From the NCBI RefSeq assembly GCF_006228325.1, contig NZ_CP040231.1:1623001-1687000 (forward strand): DNA of 64,000 nt. Direction: 5' to 3'. Source of the stretch: Streptococcus sp. 1643. GTDB taxonomy: Bacteria; Bacillota; Bacilli; Lactobacillales; Streptococcaceae. Positions within the stretch are counted from its first letter, which is position 1; each line of letters starts with the position of its first letter. The position numbers and the translations under genes were made by a program. Below are positions 1 through 9,486 of the stretch, piece after piece. The notes beneath the pieces were generated by a model, which worked only from the letters and a program-made list of their open reading frames with translations, ran no database searches and was not told the DNA's origin.

Positions 1-1520
1 ATTCTTATCTACGCGTTTGACTGTGACTGGAGCTGGGTTCCCAACAAACTGCTTATCTGGAGTGAAAGTTACAGTTCCGTCTGGCGCAATCGTGTAAGTT
101 CCTTGACCTGGAATAGATTTCTCTTTGCTGCCATCTTCGAAGGCTGGCTCAACTGTTTCATCGATTGGAACCAGTGGATCACCACCTTGGAAGCTTGGAG
201 TGCCTGTTTGTGGAACACCCTGAGGGCCTGTGCTGGTTGCACCGGTTCCAGTTGGGGTTACTTTCGTAAACTCTGGACTGTAAGTCGCAGTAACTGGGGT
301 GCCATTCTTATCTACGCGTTTGACTGTGACTGGAGCTGGATTTCCAACAAACTGTTTGTCTGGAGTGAAAGTTACAGTTCCGTCTGGCGCAATCGTGTAA
401 GTTCCTTGACCTGGAATAGATTTCTCTTTGCTGCCATCTTCGAAGGTTGGCTCGACTGTTTCATCGATTGGAACAAGTGGGTCACCACCTTGGAAGCTTG
501 GAGTGCCTGTTTGTGGAAGTCCTTGAGGACCTGTGCTCGTTGCACCGGTTCCAGTTGGAGTCACCTTAGTAAACTCTGGGCTGTAAGTCGCAGTCACTGG
601 GGTGCCATTCTTATCTACGCGTTTGACTGTTACTGGATCTGGTTTGCCGACAAACTGTTTGTCTGGGATAAATGTTACTGTCCCATCTGGCGCAATTGTG
701 TAAGTTCCTTGACCTGGAATAGACTTCTCTTTGCTTCCATCTTCGAAGGTTGGCTCGACTGTTTCATCAATTGGAACCAATGGGTCGCCACCTTGGAAGC
801 TTGGAGTTCCTGTTTGTGGAACACCCTGAGGACCTGTGCTGGTTGCGTTAGTGCTGGTTGGAACTACTTCTTTCACCACCGCTTGGTACTTGACAGTAAC
901 AGGAGTTCCGTTGGCATCCACACGAGTCAATTCAAGCTCTGGCGTTTCACCCTTGAACTGTTTGTCAGGAGTAAAGGTCACCTTACCGTCCGCGTCCACT
1001 TCGAATTTACCAACATTTGGCACTTCTTTCACAGCTGTACCATTGTCAAATAGTGGAGTCGAATCAGCTGGGAATGGAACTGAGTCATGGCCTGGGGTGA
1101 AGGTCACTTTACCTTCTTGCACTTGACCTTGAAGTCCTTCTGTCTTATCACCTGAACCTGTTGGTGTTATTCTTTCAACAACTGGGGTATAGGTCGTTAC
1201 AGCCGACTCTCCATTTTTATCCACCACTCCAACTTGAACTGGAGTTGCCGGACCATAGAAGGTTTTCAGTGGAGTAAAGACAATTGTTTTATTTACAAGA
1301 TCTAAATCGTACGTCCCTTGGTCGGCAATGGTTAGCGAAGTTACCTTTTGTCCATTCTCATCATAAAGAAAGACACTACTTTGGACTAGTTCAACGGATT
1401 TCTTTGCTCCATTAATGGTTGTTGTCCCTTTTGTAAAGTGAACCTCACTCTCGCTTGCTCTATCCTCATCAAAGTGAATCGTCGCTGCCTGCTTCTGCCC
1501 TTGAAGGCCTTTAGATTTCG
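1..1520 (-). repeat. Five tandem CshA-type repeats, 303-bp period
   Basis: The same site, encoding KRVDKNG or a variant, recurs at about 1, 304, 607, 910 and 1213, an exact 303-bp (101-codon) period. The three copies nearest the left edge are almost identical in DNA. The two nearer the gene's 5' end have diverged. Each unit reads roughly GPQG ... FEDGS..K.IPGQG.Y.I..DG.VTFTPDKQF.G ... VDKNG ... Y.P ... PTGTG. The array continues past the edge. Confidence 0.9.
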
Positions 1521-4500
1521 CTGCACTTGCTGAAGGTACAACTGGAATCCGAATATAATACACCACCCGATACCAGGTAAATTCTTTTTCCAACTCTTCA
1601 TCTCTAGGATCATCCGCGGTCAATAAATATTCATCGAGAGCTCCTTCTCCCGACATTGTGTTTGCGTCAATATCCTCTCTTGGATAATAGCCAGGAATTT
1701 CAGGAGAAATCACTTGAGACCAAGTTTGGTCTGCAGACCAGGCTGAGTTTGTCACACCTGCTGTCGCATCATTTGGTTGCCGTTTCGCCAAAACCTGATC
1801 AATTCTCTTGGTTCGAGTAAACGAATGAGTCTCAACATGTTTTGGAGGGAGGAGTGATAAATCAGAATGGTTTGTTTTTTTGAGATATTCAAAATCAACC
1901 TCGCGAGTTCCACGAACAGTTTCGGTTAGTTCTGTAATCTTGTGTCTAAACTGAAACTTGAATTGTTTTGGACTAGCCGAGTCACCAAAGGTATGATCTG
2001 TAAAATCGTTACTGATCAGTTCATATCCTGCATCTTCCAATTCCTTAATTCGATCAGCAGGATCATAAGAAATTGGTCCATTAGGTTTTCCTACAACTGT
2101 GTCTACCTGTCCTAGTTGTACTTCCTTAGATGGATTGTTTACATCCACAAAGGTAAAACTTGCAGATGACAGTTTGGTAGACATTTGGATTGAAACATTA
2201 TTGGACTCAGTGTACTTGGAACTGCCATTTGCCAGTGCCGAAGAAAGATAAGCCATAGCACCTGGGGCAGTATCTTGCCCGATAACTGCTCCATCGATAG
2301 GAAACTGAACCCTACTTCCAGCAGCAACCGGAGCAGTCGAATGCCAGCGAACTGCACGAATCTCTGACCAATCCGACACTTGGTCTGCTATGAGCCATTG
2401 TGAAGCATTAATTTCTGCAGCAGTGCCCGCAGTACGACTATATTGAACTTCCCAGCCTGAAGGTGGTGTTAGAGCTTTTGTCAAACTCATTGTAAATTCA
2501 GAGCCACGATTTCTGGATTCTAGCTGTTTATCACCTTTCATCGGCAGGGATGATAAAACATAGACATCTGAAACCGCCTGTTTCGCTGCGTTTTTATAGG
2601 TCACTCTGAAATCAATCTCATCGCCAGGATAGTGCTCTTGGGTATTGTAGGCAAAGTGTTGATCTGCAGCTCTCTTCACTTCAGAGTAGACACCACTCGC
2701 TTCAGAAGCCTGTACGATCACATCGAAGTCATAAGAAACCGAATTTTTCGAGGTAACTGTAATCCCATCTAGCTCCCCCAAGTCATAACCATTCTGAGCT
2801 TGAACGTCAGGAAGTTCCTCGTCCCAAAAAGCAATCGCTTTATAGGTGTAGGTCCCATTTGGAATCGTCTTGTTTTCTAACTTCAAAAGTGTTGCAGGCA
2901 TAGGGGAGTCTGGAGTCCCCTTTACTTGGGCATAGTAGAGAGTTTTCCCAGTATCTTTGTAATTATAATAAACCTTAAAATTAGGGTTTCCACTAAAGTT
3001 TAATTGTGGGTCAGCCAAATAAGCCAGATGGTAAACTCCTGTCAAGTTTGCGAAGTTCTGAGTAGGGGTGTCTTTACCCGCAGTCCTTGTGATAAAATCT
3101 TGCTTAAAACCAGAAGCATCTGTATGTCGATTGAAAACATCTGTTCGGGCTCGCCCAATCATTGAAATTTGCTGGACAACACGCGTCAATTCGGCTGAGG
3201 CCGTTTGAGAGAAGGAAACAGTGTTTCCAGTATTCTTAAAAGTGAAATCCGTTCTAGAATCCAACTTACTAATCGTCGAATCTTTATAGAGACTTTCCCA
3301 ATTATTAAAACGTGTTTTTGTCTGGAAAAAAAATGCCGAAGTATCATTGGTTGAGGACTTCCTCATCTTGATATTTTTAAACTTGTACTCCAGTTCCTTC
3401 ACATCTTGCTCTTCCGTCAATCGTAGACTACGGGTGTTACTATTAAAAGTCCCTAATAACTCACCTGTAGCTTTATTGTATACTTCTACGGATGCATCCG
3501 GTGAAGAGAAAAATTCATTCCAATAACGCTCCTCAATCGCATTGACTTCCCGATAAGACTCTCGTGAATCCTGTATCTTATGGGTGACCGTGTAGTCATT
3601 GATAGGATAATCTTTTTCAACCTCTGCGACTGATGAAAGTCGAACATTAGAACGGTATTCTGTTTCACCATAAGAACGAATCATCTCCGAGTCAGACTGA
3701 TTATAGTGTCTATATTCAAAGAGAGAAGACTCTGGCTGATCTGTTTTTTGAACAAAAAGAGCATAGGGAAGAACAGCCGTATTTTGATAACTAGTCCCAT
3801 CTGCTTTTGTATAGATACCCGTCACAGTTAGCTTTTGCGCTTTTCCATTGATATCTGCTACTTTGGCATTCTTTAACTTGAAAGAAATTGGAATAAGCTT
3901 ATTTTTATTGTTATTAATATCTTGAAGCGGATTGTTAGCTCTGTTAATGGTCAGATGGTAACCCGTTGCATCGGCAGTCCATCCCAAAGCTTTGGCTTCA
4001 TCTGTCAACTCATAACCTTCTTTTAACTCTATATTATAGGTATAAGAAGTGACAGGATCAATGATATGCCCCCCGACATCACTAATCCCCATACCATTGA
4101 TCATACGACCATCAAAAACACCATTTCCATAGTTGAAGTAATCATTGCGAGCCGTATTATTCTTAAGATCTTTCGCACCGTTAAATAGATAGAAGGACAC
4201 GACCGATGAATCATCATCGACAATACCATCGTTATTTCGATCGTAGCCAATGACCTGATTGTTAGACATTGGTGTCAGACCCCCTACACCGTTTTCTAAG
4301 ACTTTCCACGTGTGTTCAATACTTCCAAGTTCTTTGAGGACATTGCCATTTTTGTCATAGAGCTTAGCAGTTGCGGTCACCTTATGATCTGGCCCAATGG
4401 CTTGGACAGCACCTCCCCAGTTATGCGTCAGAGGATCTATCTGAAAAGTATAGACGAAGTTATAGTTTGCTCCACCTCTCAGATTCGCAGGTTCTATCTT

Positions 4501-5193
4501 TAAATCAAGGTCCCCATTCGTTTTTTCTTGGCTGAACTTTACACCACCAACTGGAGAAGGGGTCAACTTAATAGCCTTCCCATTTTGGAAATGAATTTTA
4601 ATATACCCACCAGAATAGTCTGCTTCGTGTCCAGTAATACTAAAGGTCAAGGATTCACGGACACTATCTACCGCATGGATATCCTTGATTGGCGAATGAG
4701 TTTTAAATTCTGCATTGACTTCATCTAGCGATCTCTTGCGCCTAGAAGAAGTTTTCCCGCTAGAGCCACTTTCTTCCTTGCTTTTCTGCTCAGTTGGAGT
4801 TGATTCTAGAGATTGCTTTTTCTCCTCATCTAAAGAAGGCTGACTCGCTTCCTTCGTATTGTCAACTTGAGAAACTGGTTGGCTCTGAGCGACTGGTGCA
4901 GATACTTCTGTTTTGGGCGGTTCAGTTTTATTCTCCAGCTCCTTAACCGCTTCGTTCTGTGTTACCACTTTTTGAGGCTCAGAAATGACTTCCTGTCCAT
5001 TCTCAGCACTTTTTTCCTTCTGTTGAATTTCCGCCTGCGTTTGTTGTTCCTTATTGTTGACTTGAGCTTCATCCGCTTGCACTGGAGAAGTAGCCATCAC
5101 CATAAAGGTTCCTAACAATACCGAGCAAGTCCCAACACTTAACTTTCTAATTGAAAAGCGGGAAAAAGATTGATTAAAAATTTTTTTCTTCAT
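1..5193 (-). CDS. CshA/Mub-like fibrillar surface adhesin (3' part lies beyond the window)
   Basis: Secreted, probably sortase-anchored adhesin. The frame is open from the ATG at 5193 to base 1 without a stop, about 1,731 residues, and the C-terminus is off the left edge. A YSIRK-type signal (FSIRKLSVGTCSVLLG, residues 13-28) is followed by a Glu/Gln/Ser/Thr/Pro-rich stretch and a basic RRKRS near residue 151. A long non-repetitive region follows. Around residues 1010-1165 are segments resembling MucBP and Mub B2-like domains (start FTFVDV; later a PGYYPRE turn). From about residue 1228 there are five CshA-type fibril repeats. Tandem ATGs occur at 5196 and 5193; the second has better spacing (5 nt) from AAAGGAG. 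CshA-type proteins form fibrils that bind host matrix or other bacteria; the exact ligand here is unknown. An LPXTG motif is expected but not visible. Confidence 0.85.
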   Translation of the reverse strand, partial: MKKKIFNQSFSRFSIRKLSVGTCSVLLGTFMVMATSPVQADEAQVNNKEQQTQAEIQQKEKSAENGQEVISEPQKVVTQNEAVKELENKTEPPKTEVSAPVAQSQPVSQVDNTKEASQPSLDEEKKQSLESTPTEQKSKEESGSSGKTSSRRKRSLDEVNAEFKTHSPIKDIHAVDSVRESLTFSITGHEADYSGGYIKIHFQNGKAIKLTPSPVGGVKFSQEKTNGDLDLKIEPANLRGGANYNFVYTFQIDPLTHNWGGAVQAIGPDHKVTATAKLYDKNGNVLKELGSIEHTWKVLENGVGGLTPMSNNQVIGYDRNNDGIVDDDSSVVSFYLFNGAKDLKNNTARNDYFNYGNGVFDGRMINGMGISDVGGHIIDPVTSYTYNIELKEGYELTDEAKALGWTADATGYHLTINRANNPLQDINNNKNKLIPISFKLKNAKVADINGKAQKLTVTGIYTKADGTSYQNTAVLPYALFVQKTDQPESSLFEYRHYNQSDSEMIRSYGETEYRSNVRLSSVAEVEKDYPINDYTVTHKIQDSRESYREVNAIEERYWNEFFSSPDASVEVYNKATGELLGTFNSNTRSLRLTEEQDVKELEYKFKNIKMRKSSTNDTSAFFFQTKTRFNNWESLYKDSTISKLDSRTDFTFKNTGNTVSFSQTASAELTRVVQQISMIGRARTDVFNRHTDASGFKQDFITRTAGKDTPTQNFANLTGVYHLAYLADPQLNFSGNPNFKVYYNYKDTGKTLYYAQVKGTPDSPMPATLLKLENKTIPNGTYTYKAIAFWDEELPDVQAQNGYDLGELDGITVTSKNSVSYDFDVIVQASEASGVYSEVKRAADQHFAYNTQEHYPGDEIDFRVTYKNAAKQAVSDVYVLSSLPMKGDKQLESRNRGSEFTMSLTKALTPPSGWEVQYSRTAGTAAEINASQWLIADQVSDWSEIRAVRWHSTAPVAAGSRVQFPIDGAVIGQDTAPGAMAYLSSALANGSSKYTESNNVSIQMSTKLSSASFTFVDVNNPSKEVQLGQVDTVVGKPNGPISYDPADRIKELEDAGYELISNDFTDHTFGDSASPKQFKFQFRHKITELTETVRGTREVDFEYLKKTNHSDLSLLPPKHVETHSFTRTKRIDQVLAKRQPNDATAGVTNSAWSADQTWSQVISPEIPGYYPREDIDANTMSGEGALDEYLLTADDPRDEELEKEFTWYRVVYYIRIPVVPSASAAKSKGLQGQKQAATIHFDEDRASESEVHFTKGTTTINGAKKSVELVQSSVFLYDENGQKVTSLTIADQGTYDLDLVNKTIVFTPLKTFYGPATPVQVGVVDKNGESAVTTYTPVVERITPTGSGDKTEGLQGQVQEGKVTFTPGHDSVPFPADSTPLFDNGTAVKEVPNVGKFEVDADGKVTFTPDKQFKGETPELELTRVDANGTPVTVKYQAVVKEVVPTSTNATSTGPQGVPQTGTPSFQGGDPLVPIDETVEPTFEDGSKEKSIPGQGTYTIAPDGTVTFIPDKQFVGKPDPVTVKRVDKNGTPVTATYSPEFTKVTPTGTGATSTGPQGLPQTGTPSFQGGDPLVPIDETVEPTFEDGSKEKSIPGQGTYTIAPDGTVTFTPDKQFVGNPAPVTVKRVDKNGTPVTATYSPEFTKVTPTGTGATSTGPQGVPQTGTPSFQGGDPLVPIDETVEPAFEDGSKEKSIPGQGTYTIAPDGTVTFTPDKQFVGNPAPVTVKRVDKN

Positions 5194-5239
5194 CATTTCT
5201 CCTTTATATTCATACTTAATCTAATATAACAGCTTTATC

Positions 5240-5269
5240 ATTATAACTTATAGTAAATAGAATTTCCAA
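5240..5269 (-). promoter_or_regulatory. Candidate promoter of the adhesin gene
   Basis: On the minus strand TATAAT (5240-5245) lies 18 nt from TTGGAA (5264-5269), about 45 nt upstream of the adhesin start codon. The insertion sequence ends about 90 bp further upstream, so any distal regulatory DNA has been displaced. Confidence 0.55.
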
Positions 5270-5320
5270 TAGAATGTTCATTTCTACATAAATTTCTTTA
5301 TAACTCCGTTTGCATAGAAA

Positions 5321-5346
5321 AAGGAAGCTGTAAAACCAGCTTCCTT
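5321..5346. terminator. Bidirectional terminator-like hairpin between adhesin promoter and IS
   Basis: Perfect 10-bp arms AAGGAAGCTG/CAGCTTCCTT around a 6-nt loop. On the minus strand the stem is followed by TTTTTCTA, on the plus strand by CTGTTGTTTT. It could stop minus-strand transcripts arriving from the fakA/lipoprotein side, which the IS now separates from it. Confidence 0.6.
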
Positions 5347-5479
5347 CTGTTGTTTTCGGCTCTATAATATTTGTAGTGGGTAAATCCCCTATGGATATCA
5401 TGGAGCCTATTTTGTTGTAGAAAAAAGTCCCATAAGATCTATAATGAAAAGCAACCAAACCATCATTAGAAAGAATCAT

Positions 5480-6810
5480 ATGGAACAATTACATTTTATC
5501 ACAAAACTACTCGATATTAAAGACCCTAACATCAAGATTGTAGATATCATCAATATGGATATACACAAGGAAATCATCGCTAAACTGGACTACGATGTGC
5601 CAGATTGCCCTGATTGCGGAAGCCAAATGAAGAAATATGATTTTCAAAAACCGTCTAAAATCCCTTACCTTGAAACGACTGGTATGCCTACTAGAATTCT
5701 TCTGGAAAAACGTCGATTCAAGTGCTATCAATGGTCAAAAATGGCGGTCGCTGAGACTTCCCTCGTCAAGAAGAATCACCAAATACCTCGTATCATCAAC
5801 CAAAAGATTGCTCAGAAGCTGATTGAAAAGACTTCTATGACCGATATTGCCCATCAACTGTCCATTTCAACGTCAACTGTCATACGTAAACTTAATAACT
5901 TTCACTTTAAGAATGATTTTAGCCGACTTCCTGAGATTATGTCCTGGGATGAGTATGCCTTCACTAAGGGAAAGATGAGTTTCATTGCGCAAGATTTTGA
6001 CAAGCTTAATATCATCACTGTTCTTGAAGGCAGGACACAAGCTGTCATCCGAAATCACTTTCTTCGCTACAATAGAGCTGTTCGTTGTCAGGTGAAAATC
6101 ATTACGATGGATATGTTTAGTCCCTACTATGATTTAGCTAAACAGCTTCGCTTTCAAATTTCTAGGCTCAGGCTGAAACAGTCTCCCAGACTGTTTCACT
6201 CCCATGTGCTAAAATCGTTCTAGATCGCTTTCACATTGTGCAACATCTTAGCCGTGCTATGAGTCGTGTCCGTATCCAAATAATGAATCAGTTTCATCGA
6301 AAGTCTCATGAATATAAGGCTATCAAGCGATACTGGAAACTCATCCAACAGGATAGTCGTAAACTCAGCGATAAGCGATTTTATCGCCCTACTTTTCGTA
6401 TGCACTTAACAAATAAAGAGATTCTAGACAAGCTTTTGAACTATTCAGAAGACTTGAAACACCAATACAATGTCTATCAGCTCCTGCTTTTTCACTTCCA
6501 GAATAAAGAGCCTGACAAATTTTTCGGACTCATTGAGGACAATCTTAAGCTGGTTCATCCTCTTTTTCAGACTGTCTTTAAAACCTTTCTCAAGGATAAA
6601 GAGAAAATTGTCAACGCCCTTCAATTGCCTTATTCCAACGCCAAATTAGAAGCGACCAATAATCTCATCAAACTTATCAAGCGAAATGCCTTTGGGTTTC
6701 GGAACTTTGAAAACTTCAAAAAACGGATTTTTATCGCTCTCAACATCAAAAAAGAAAGGACGAATTTCATCCTTTCTAGATCTAGCTTTTCTTCAACCCA
6801 CTACAGTTGA
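5480..6810 (+). pseudogene. ISL3-family transposase, frameshifted by a ~50-bp insertion
   Basis: The N-terminal half (start MEQLHF, 5480) has a CPDCG zinc-finger half, an HTH region, and acidic residues in SWDEYAF and ITMDMFSPYYD. The C-terminal half resumes in another frame at AKIVLDRFHIVQHL and has NAKLEATNN, which carries the expected catalytic Glu, ending near SSTHYS. The frame is lost after AKQL (6148): about 53 nt separate this codon from the CCA-TGT-GCT-AAA that resumes the family sequence (6202), where one codon is expected. The second Cys pair that ISL3 proteins normally have reads CYQW. The enzyme is very likely dead. Confidence 0.85.
6149..6201. repeat. ~50-bp insertion with an 11-bp perfect palindrome inside the transposase
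   Basis: Extra DNA relative to the expected transposase frame. It contains TGAAACAGTCT (6174-6184), CCC, then AGACTGTTTCA (6188-6198), a perfect hairpin with a 3-nt loop. Net insertion is about 50 nt, which accounts exactly for the frame change. It may be a very small mobile repeat or a piece of one. I do not recognise the family. Confidence 0.6.
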
Positions 6811-6860
6811 CAAAGAACATTTTTTTGGAGATAAGGGACTATTGTCCCAGCCTCTTTCGT

Positions 6861-7412
6861 TTATTCTTCTCTAAATCCTTGTAACTTTAAACCAGCAATC
6901 AGAGTATTTGGTTTCTTAAAGTCTTCTACACTATCCTTAAGTGATTCAAAGAAATAAGTCTTTTTAATTCTATCCATATCTGCTTTCTCAAGGTCAAGAT
7001 CAATAACTATTCTCATCTTTTTATTATCGGTGATAAAATATTCAACTTTAACACCTGGCTCGTCCTTGATTTCAATATACTCTGGAGAGCTTTCCACTGC
7101 TTCGCGAAAGACTTCTTGAAATTCTTCCGGAGTAATTTCTGCAGGAATTTCCTCTCCAAATTCTCCCAACATATCCATCTTGAATTGTTTTACAACATCC
7201 GTGTAAACAAAAGTCATAGTGACATCAAATTCTTCCATCTTCCCTTTGAGAACTTTGGTCGTTTCCTTGATTTCTTCTTTCACCTGACTTGACTTTGTGG
7301 ATGAATCAACCGAACTCGCTGTGCCACTTGACTCTGTTGTTGCAGTATTGGTTTGACCACAGCCAGAAAGAACAAGTAACGATGCAAAAACTAATCCTAA
7401 AACTTTCTTCAT
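6861..7412 (-). CDS. DUF1307/YehR-like lipoprotein
   Basis: A 183-residue exported lipoprotein. The signal peptide ends in lipobox LSGC (Cys18), followed by a Ser/Thr-rich linker to about residue 48. A compact C-terminal domain begins KGKMEEFDVTMTFVYT and has VKVEYFITDNKKMRIVIDLDLEKAD, a pattern typical of the YehR-like DUF1307 lipoproteins. Function is unknown for the family. It starts 10 nt after the fakA stop on the same strand and so is probably co-transcribed with it. Confidence 0.75.
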   Translation of the reverse strand: MKKVLGLVFASLLVLSGCGQTNTATTESSGTASSVDSSTKSSQVKEEIKETTKVLKGKMEEFDVTMTFVYTDVVKQFKMDMLGEFGEEIPAEITPEEFQEVFREAVESSPEYIEIKDEPGVKVEYFITDNKKMRIVIDLDLEKADMDRIKKTYFFESLKDSVEDFKKPNTLIAGLKLQGFREE

Positions 7413-7422
7413 TCAAAGTCTC

Positions 7423-9090
7423 CTATTCCACACTGAAAAGATATGGATATACAGGTTGTTGACCTTGGTGAATCTCTACTTCAACATCTTCAAATTCTTC
7501 TGCGATTTCTTGGGCAATTTCATTGGCAAGTTCTTCGCTTCCGTCTTCTCCGACATAGAAAGTCACGATTTCACTGTCTTCGTCCAACATATGCTTCAAA
7601 GTTTCAGTCAAGGTTTGGTGCATGTCAGGATTTGACACGAGGATTTTCCCATCTACCATACCAAGATTGTCATTTTCATGAATTGCTAATCCATCGATAG
7701 TTGTATCACGAACGGCAGTTGTTACACTACCGCTGATGACATCACCAAGGGCTGCAGTCATGCGTTCTTTGTTTTCTTCGATTGATTTGCTTGGATCAAA
7801 GGCAAGAAGACTGGTCAATCCTTGAGGAATTGTACGTGCTTCTACCACAACAGCTGGTTGTTCAAGCACTTCAGCCGCAGACTGAGCTGCCATAAAGATA
7901 TTTTTGTTGTTTGGCAAGAAGATAATGTTGCGAGCATTGACCTGTTCAACAGCCTTGATAAAGTCTTCTGTTGAAGGGTTCATCGTCTGACCACCTTCGA
8001 TGACATAATCCACACCTTGGGCACGGAAGATATCTGCTAAACCTTGACCAGCTACTACTGCGATAAGGGCATACTCTTTTGTTTCAGCAGGCTTGTTGCC
8101 TTGACTTGCTTCTTTTTCAACTTGCGCCTCGTGTTGGTTACGCATGTTGTCCACTTTTACCTTGATCAAGCTACCATATTTGAGACCTTCTTGCATGACA
8201 AGACCTGGATCTTCTGTATGGACGTGAACTTTGACGATCTCATCATCGTTGACAACAAGGAGTGAGTCGCCTAAGTCATTCAAGTAGTTACGGAATTCAT
8301 CATAGTCAAAGTCCTTAGAATAAGTTGGACCTTGTTTGAGGGCTACCATGATCTCTGTACAGTAACCGAAGGTAATATCCTCAGTTGCCACATGCCCTGC
8401 TACAGACTTGTGGTGCTCTGCATTGATCATTTCACTCATGTTAGCAGGAGTCGCTACAAAGTCTTCAGAAGCACTGTATTCACCAGTAAGAGCTGAAAGG
8501 AATCCTTCGTAGATGAAGACCAAACCTTGACCACCTGAGTCTACCACACCAACTTCCTTAAGGACTGGAAGCATTTCTGGTGTCTTAGCCAAAGCTGCTT
8601 TCGCGCCTTCCAAGGCTGCACGCATGACCTCAACAGCATCATCTGTCTCCTCGGCTTTTTTCTTAGCCCCAATAGCCGCTCCACGAGAAACAGTCAAAAT
8701 GGTCCCTTCAACTGGTTTCATAACCGCTTTATAAGCTACTTCGACACCGGATTGGAAGGCAAGAGCCAAGTCTTGACCTGTTAATTCATCTTTTTCCTTG
8801 ATAGCCTGAGAGAAGCCACGGAAGAGCTGAGAAGTGATAACCCCTGAGTTCCCACGCGCACCCATCAAGAGACCTTTAGCAAGAATGCTCGCTACTTCTC
8901 CAACAGTAGAAGCAGGCTTGTCTGCTACTTCTTTGGCACCATTTTCAATGGTCATTCCCATGTTTGTCCCAGTATCTCCATCTGGAACTGGAAAGACGTT
9001 CAATGAATTGACATATTCTGCTTGCTTATTCAAACGAGTTGATGCAGCCTGCACCATCTCTTGGAATAAACTGGTAGTAATTTTTGACAC
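7423..9090 (-). CDS. fakA: Fatty acid kinase subunit FakA (DAK2/DegV-associated, YloV)
   Basis: 555-residue kinase that phosphorylates fatty acids bound to FakB proteins so that exogenous fatty acids enter phospholipid synthesis. The N-terminal DhaL/DAK2 domain (about residues 8-200) carries the metal/ATP motif NVFPVPDGDTGTNMG (residues 31-45), and MGARGNSGVITSQ follows at about 97-109. The middle and C-terminal FakA-type domains include VHVHTEDPG and NNKNI segments. It is 2 nt downstream of the Asp23-family gene, the arrangement usual in streptococci (rpmB, Asp23, fakA). Length and motifs are normal. Confidence 0.93.
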   Translation of the reverse strand: MSKITTSLFQEMVQAASTRLNKQAEYVNSLNVFPVPDGDTGTNMGMTIENGAKEVADKPASTVGEVASILAKGLLMGARGNSGVITSQLFRGFSQAIKEKDELTGQDLALAFQSGVEVAYKAVMKPVEGTILTVSRGAAIGAKKKAEETDDAVEVMRAALEGAKAALAKTPEMLPVLKEVGVVDSGGQGLVFIYEGFLSALTGEYSASEDFVATPANMSEMINAEHHKSVAGHVATEDITFGYCTEIMVALKQGPTYSKDFDYDEFRNYLNDLGDSLLVVNDDEIVKVHVHTEDPGLVMQEGLKYGSLIKVKVDNMRNQHEAQVEKEASQGNKPAETKEYALIAVVAGQGLADIFRAQGVDYVIEGGQTMNPSTEDFIKAVEQVNARNIIFLPNNKNIFMAAQSAAEVLEQPAVVVEARTIPQGLTSLLAFDPSKSIEENKERMTAALGDVISGSVTTAVRDTTIDGLAIHENDNLGMVDGKILVSNPDMHQTLTETLKHMLDEDSEIVTFYVGEDGSEELANEIAQEIAEEFEDVEVEIHQGQQPVYPYLFSVE

Positions 9091-9092
9091 GA

Positions 9093-9458
9093 TTATTCTC
9101 CTACAACTTTGATATTTTGAATGTAGACATTCACAGTCTGAGCAGTAATTCCTAGTTGATTTTCTAAACTAAAACGAACACGCTCTTGAATGTTTTTTGA
9201 CACTTCGCTTATCTTTACTCCGTAGCTCAATACGGTATAAACATCAACTGCAATGCTACCATCTTCGGCTGCTTTTATAACAACACCCTTAGAATAATTT
9301 TCCTTACCAAGAAGGGCTTGGAAATTGTCTTTGAGGGCATTTTTACTAGCCATACCGACCACACCAAAAATCTCAGTTGCGGCACCACCTACTACGGTTG
9401 CAATCACTTCATCTGTCAGTTCGATTTGACCATCTTTTGTATTAATTTTTACAGTCAT
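9093..9458 (-). CDS. Asp23/Gls24-family envelope stress protein (YloU-like)
   Basis: 121-residue cytoplasmic protein of the Asp23 family, which is associated with the membrane and cell-envelope homeostasis. It opens MTVKINTKDGQIELTDEVIATVVGGAA and has the family's GVVIKAAEDGSIAVDVYTVLSYG core and a C-terminal VNVYIQNI. It is immediately upstream of fakA (2-nt gap) and has its own promoter, so the pair forms a unit with fakA. Confidence 0.88.
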   Translation of the reverse strand: MTVKINTKDGQIELTDEVIATVVGGAATEIFGVVGMASKNALKDNFQALLGKENYSKGVVIKAAEDGSIAVDVYTVLSYGVKISEVSKNIQERVRFSLENQLGITAQTVNVYIQNIKVVGE

Positions 9459-9486
9459 TTTTTTTACCTCAACTAGTTGATACTCT

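Larger units (their letters stand above)
5358..6819 (+). mobile_element. IS1167-like ISL3-family insertion sequence, inactivated
   Basis: The ends form an imperfect 24-bp inverted repeat: the left begins GGCTCT and ends TGTAGTGGGT (5358-5381), the right is the reverse complement ending ACAAAGAACA (6796-6819). The inner 10 bp are identical. It encloses one transposase reading frame broken in two. The length of about 1,462 bp is close to the roughly 1.4 kb known for IS1167. I could not identify an 8-bp target duplication with confidence, so the exact outer ends may be off by a few bases. It separates the adhesin gene from the fakA cluster. Confidence 0.8.

Noticed and set aside
103..1126. Two long plus-strand open frames opposite the adhesin repeats
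   Set aside because: They repeat with the 303-bp period of the minus-strand gene, have Trp/Phe/Ser-rich sequences of no family, and no ribosome site. They are frames opposite a repetitive coding region.
1..1520. 303-bp periodic sequence as a possible CRISPR or satellite array
   Set aside because: The period is exactly 101 codons in an open frame with conserved protein pattern, so it is a protein repeat.
5349..6827. Target-site duplication of the ISL3 element
   Set aside because: Flanking bases do not show a convincing 8-bp repeat, so I did not annotate one.
6832..6861. Small GGGAC/GTCCC hairpin between IS and the lipoprotein gene as terminator
   Set aside because: Stem is only 5 bp and no T-run follows on the minus strand. 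It resembles a partial copy of a common streptococcal intergenic repeat, but it is too short to call.
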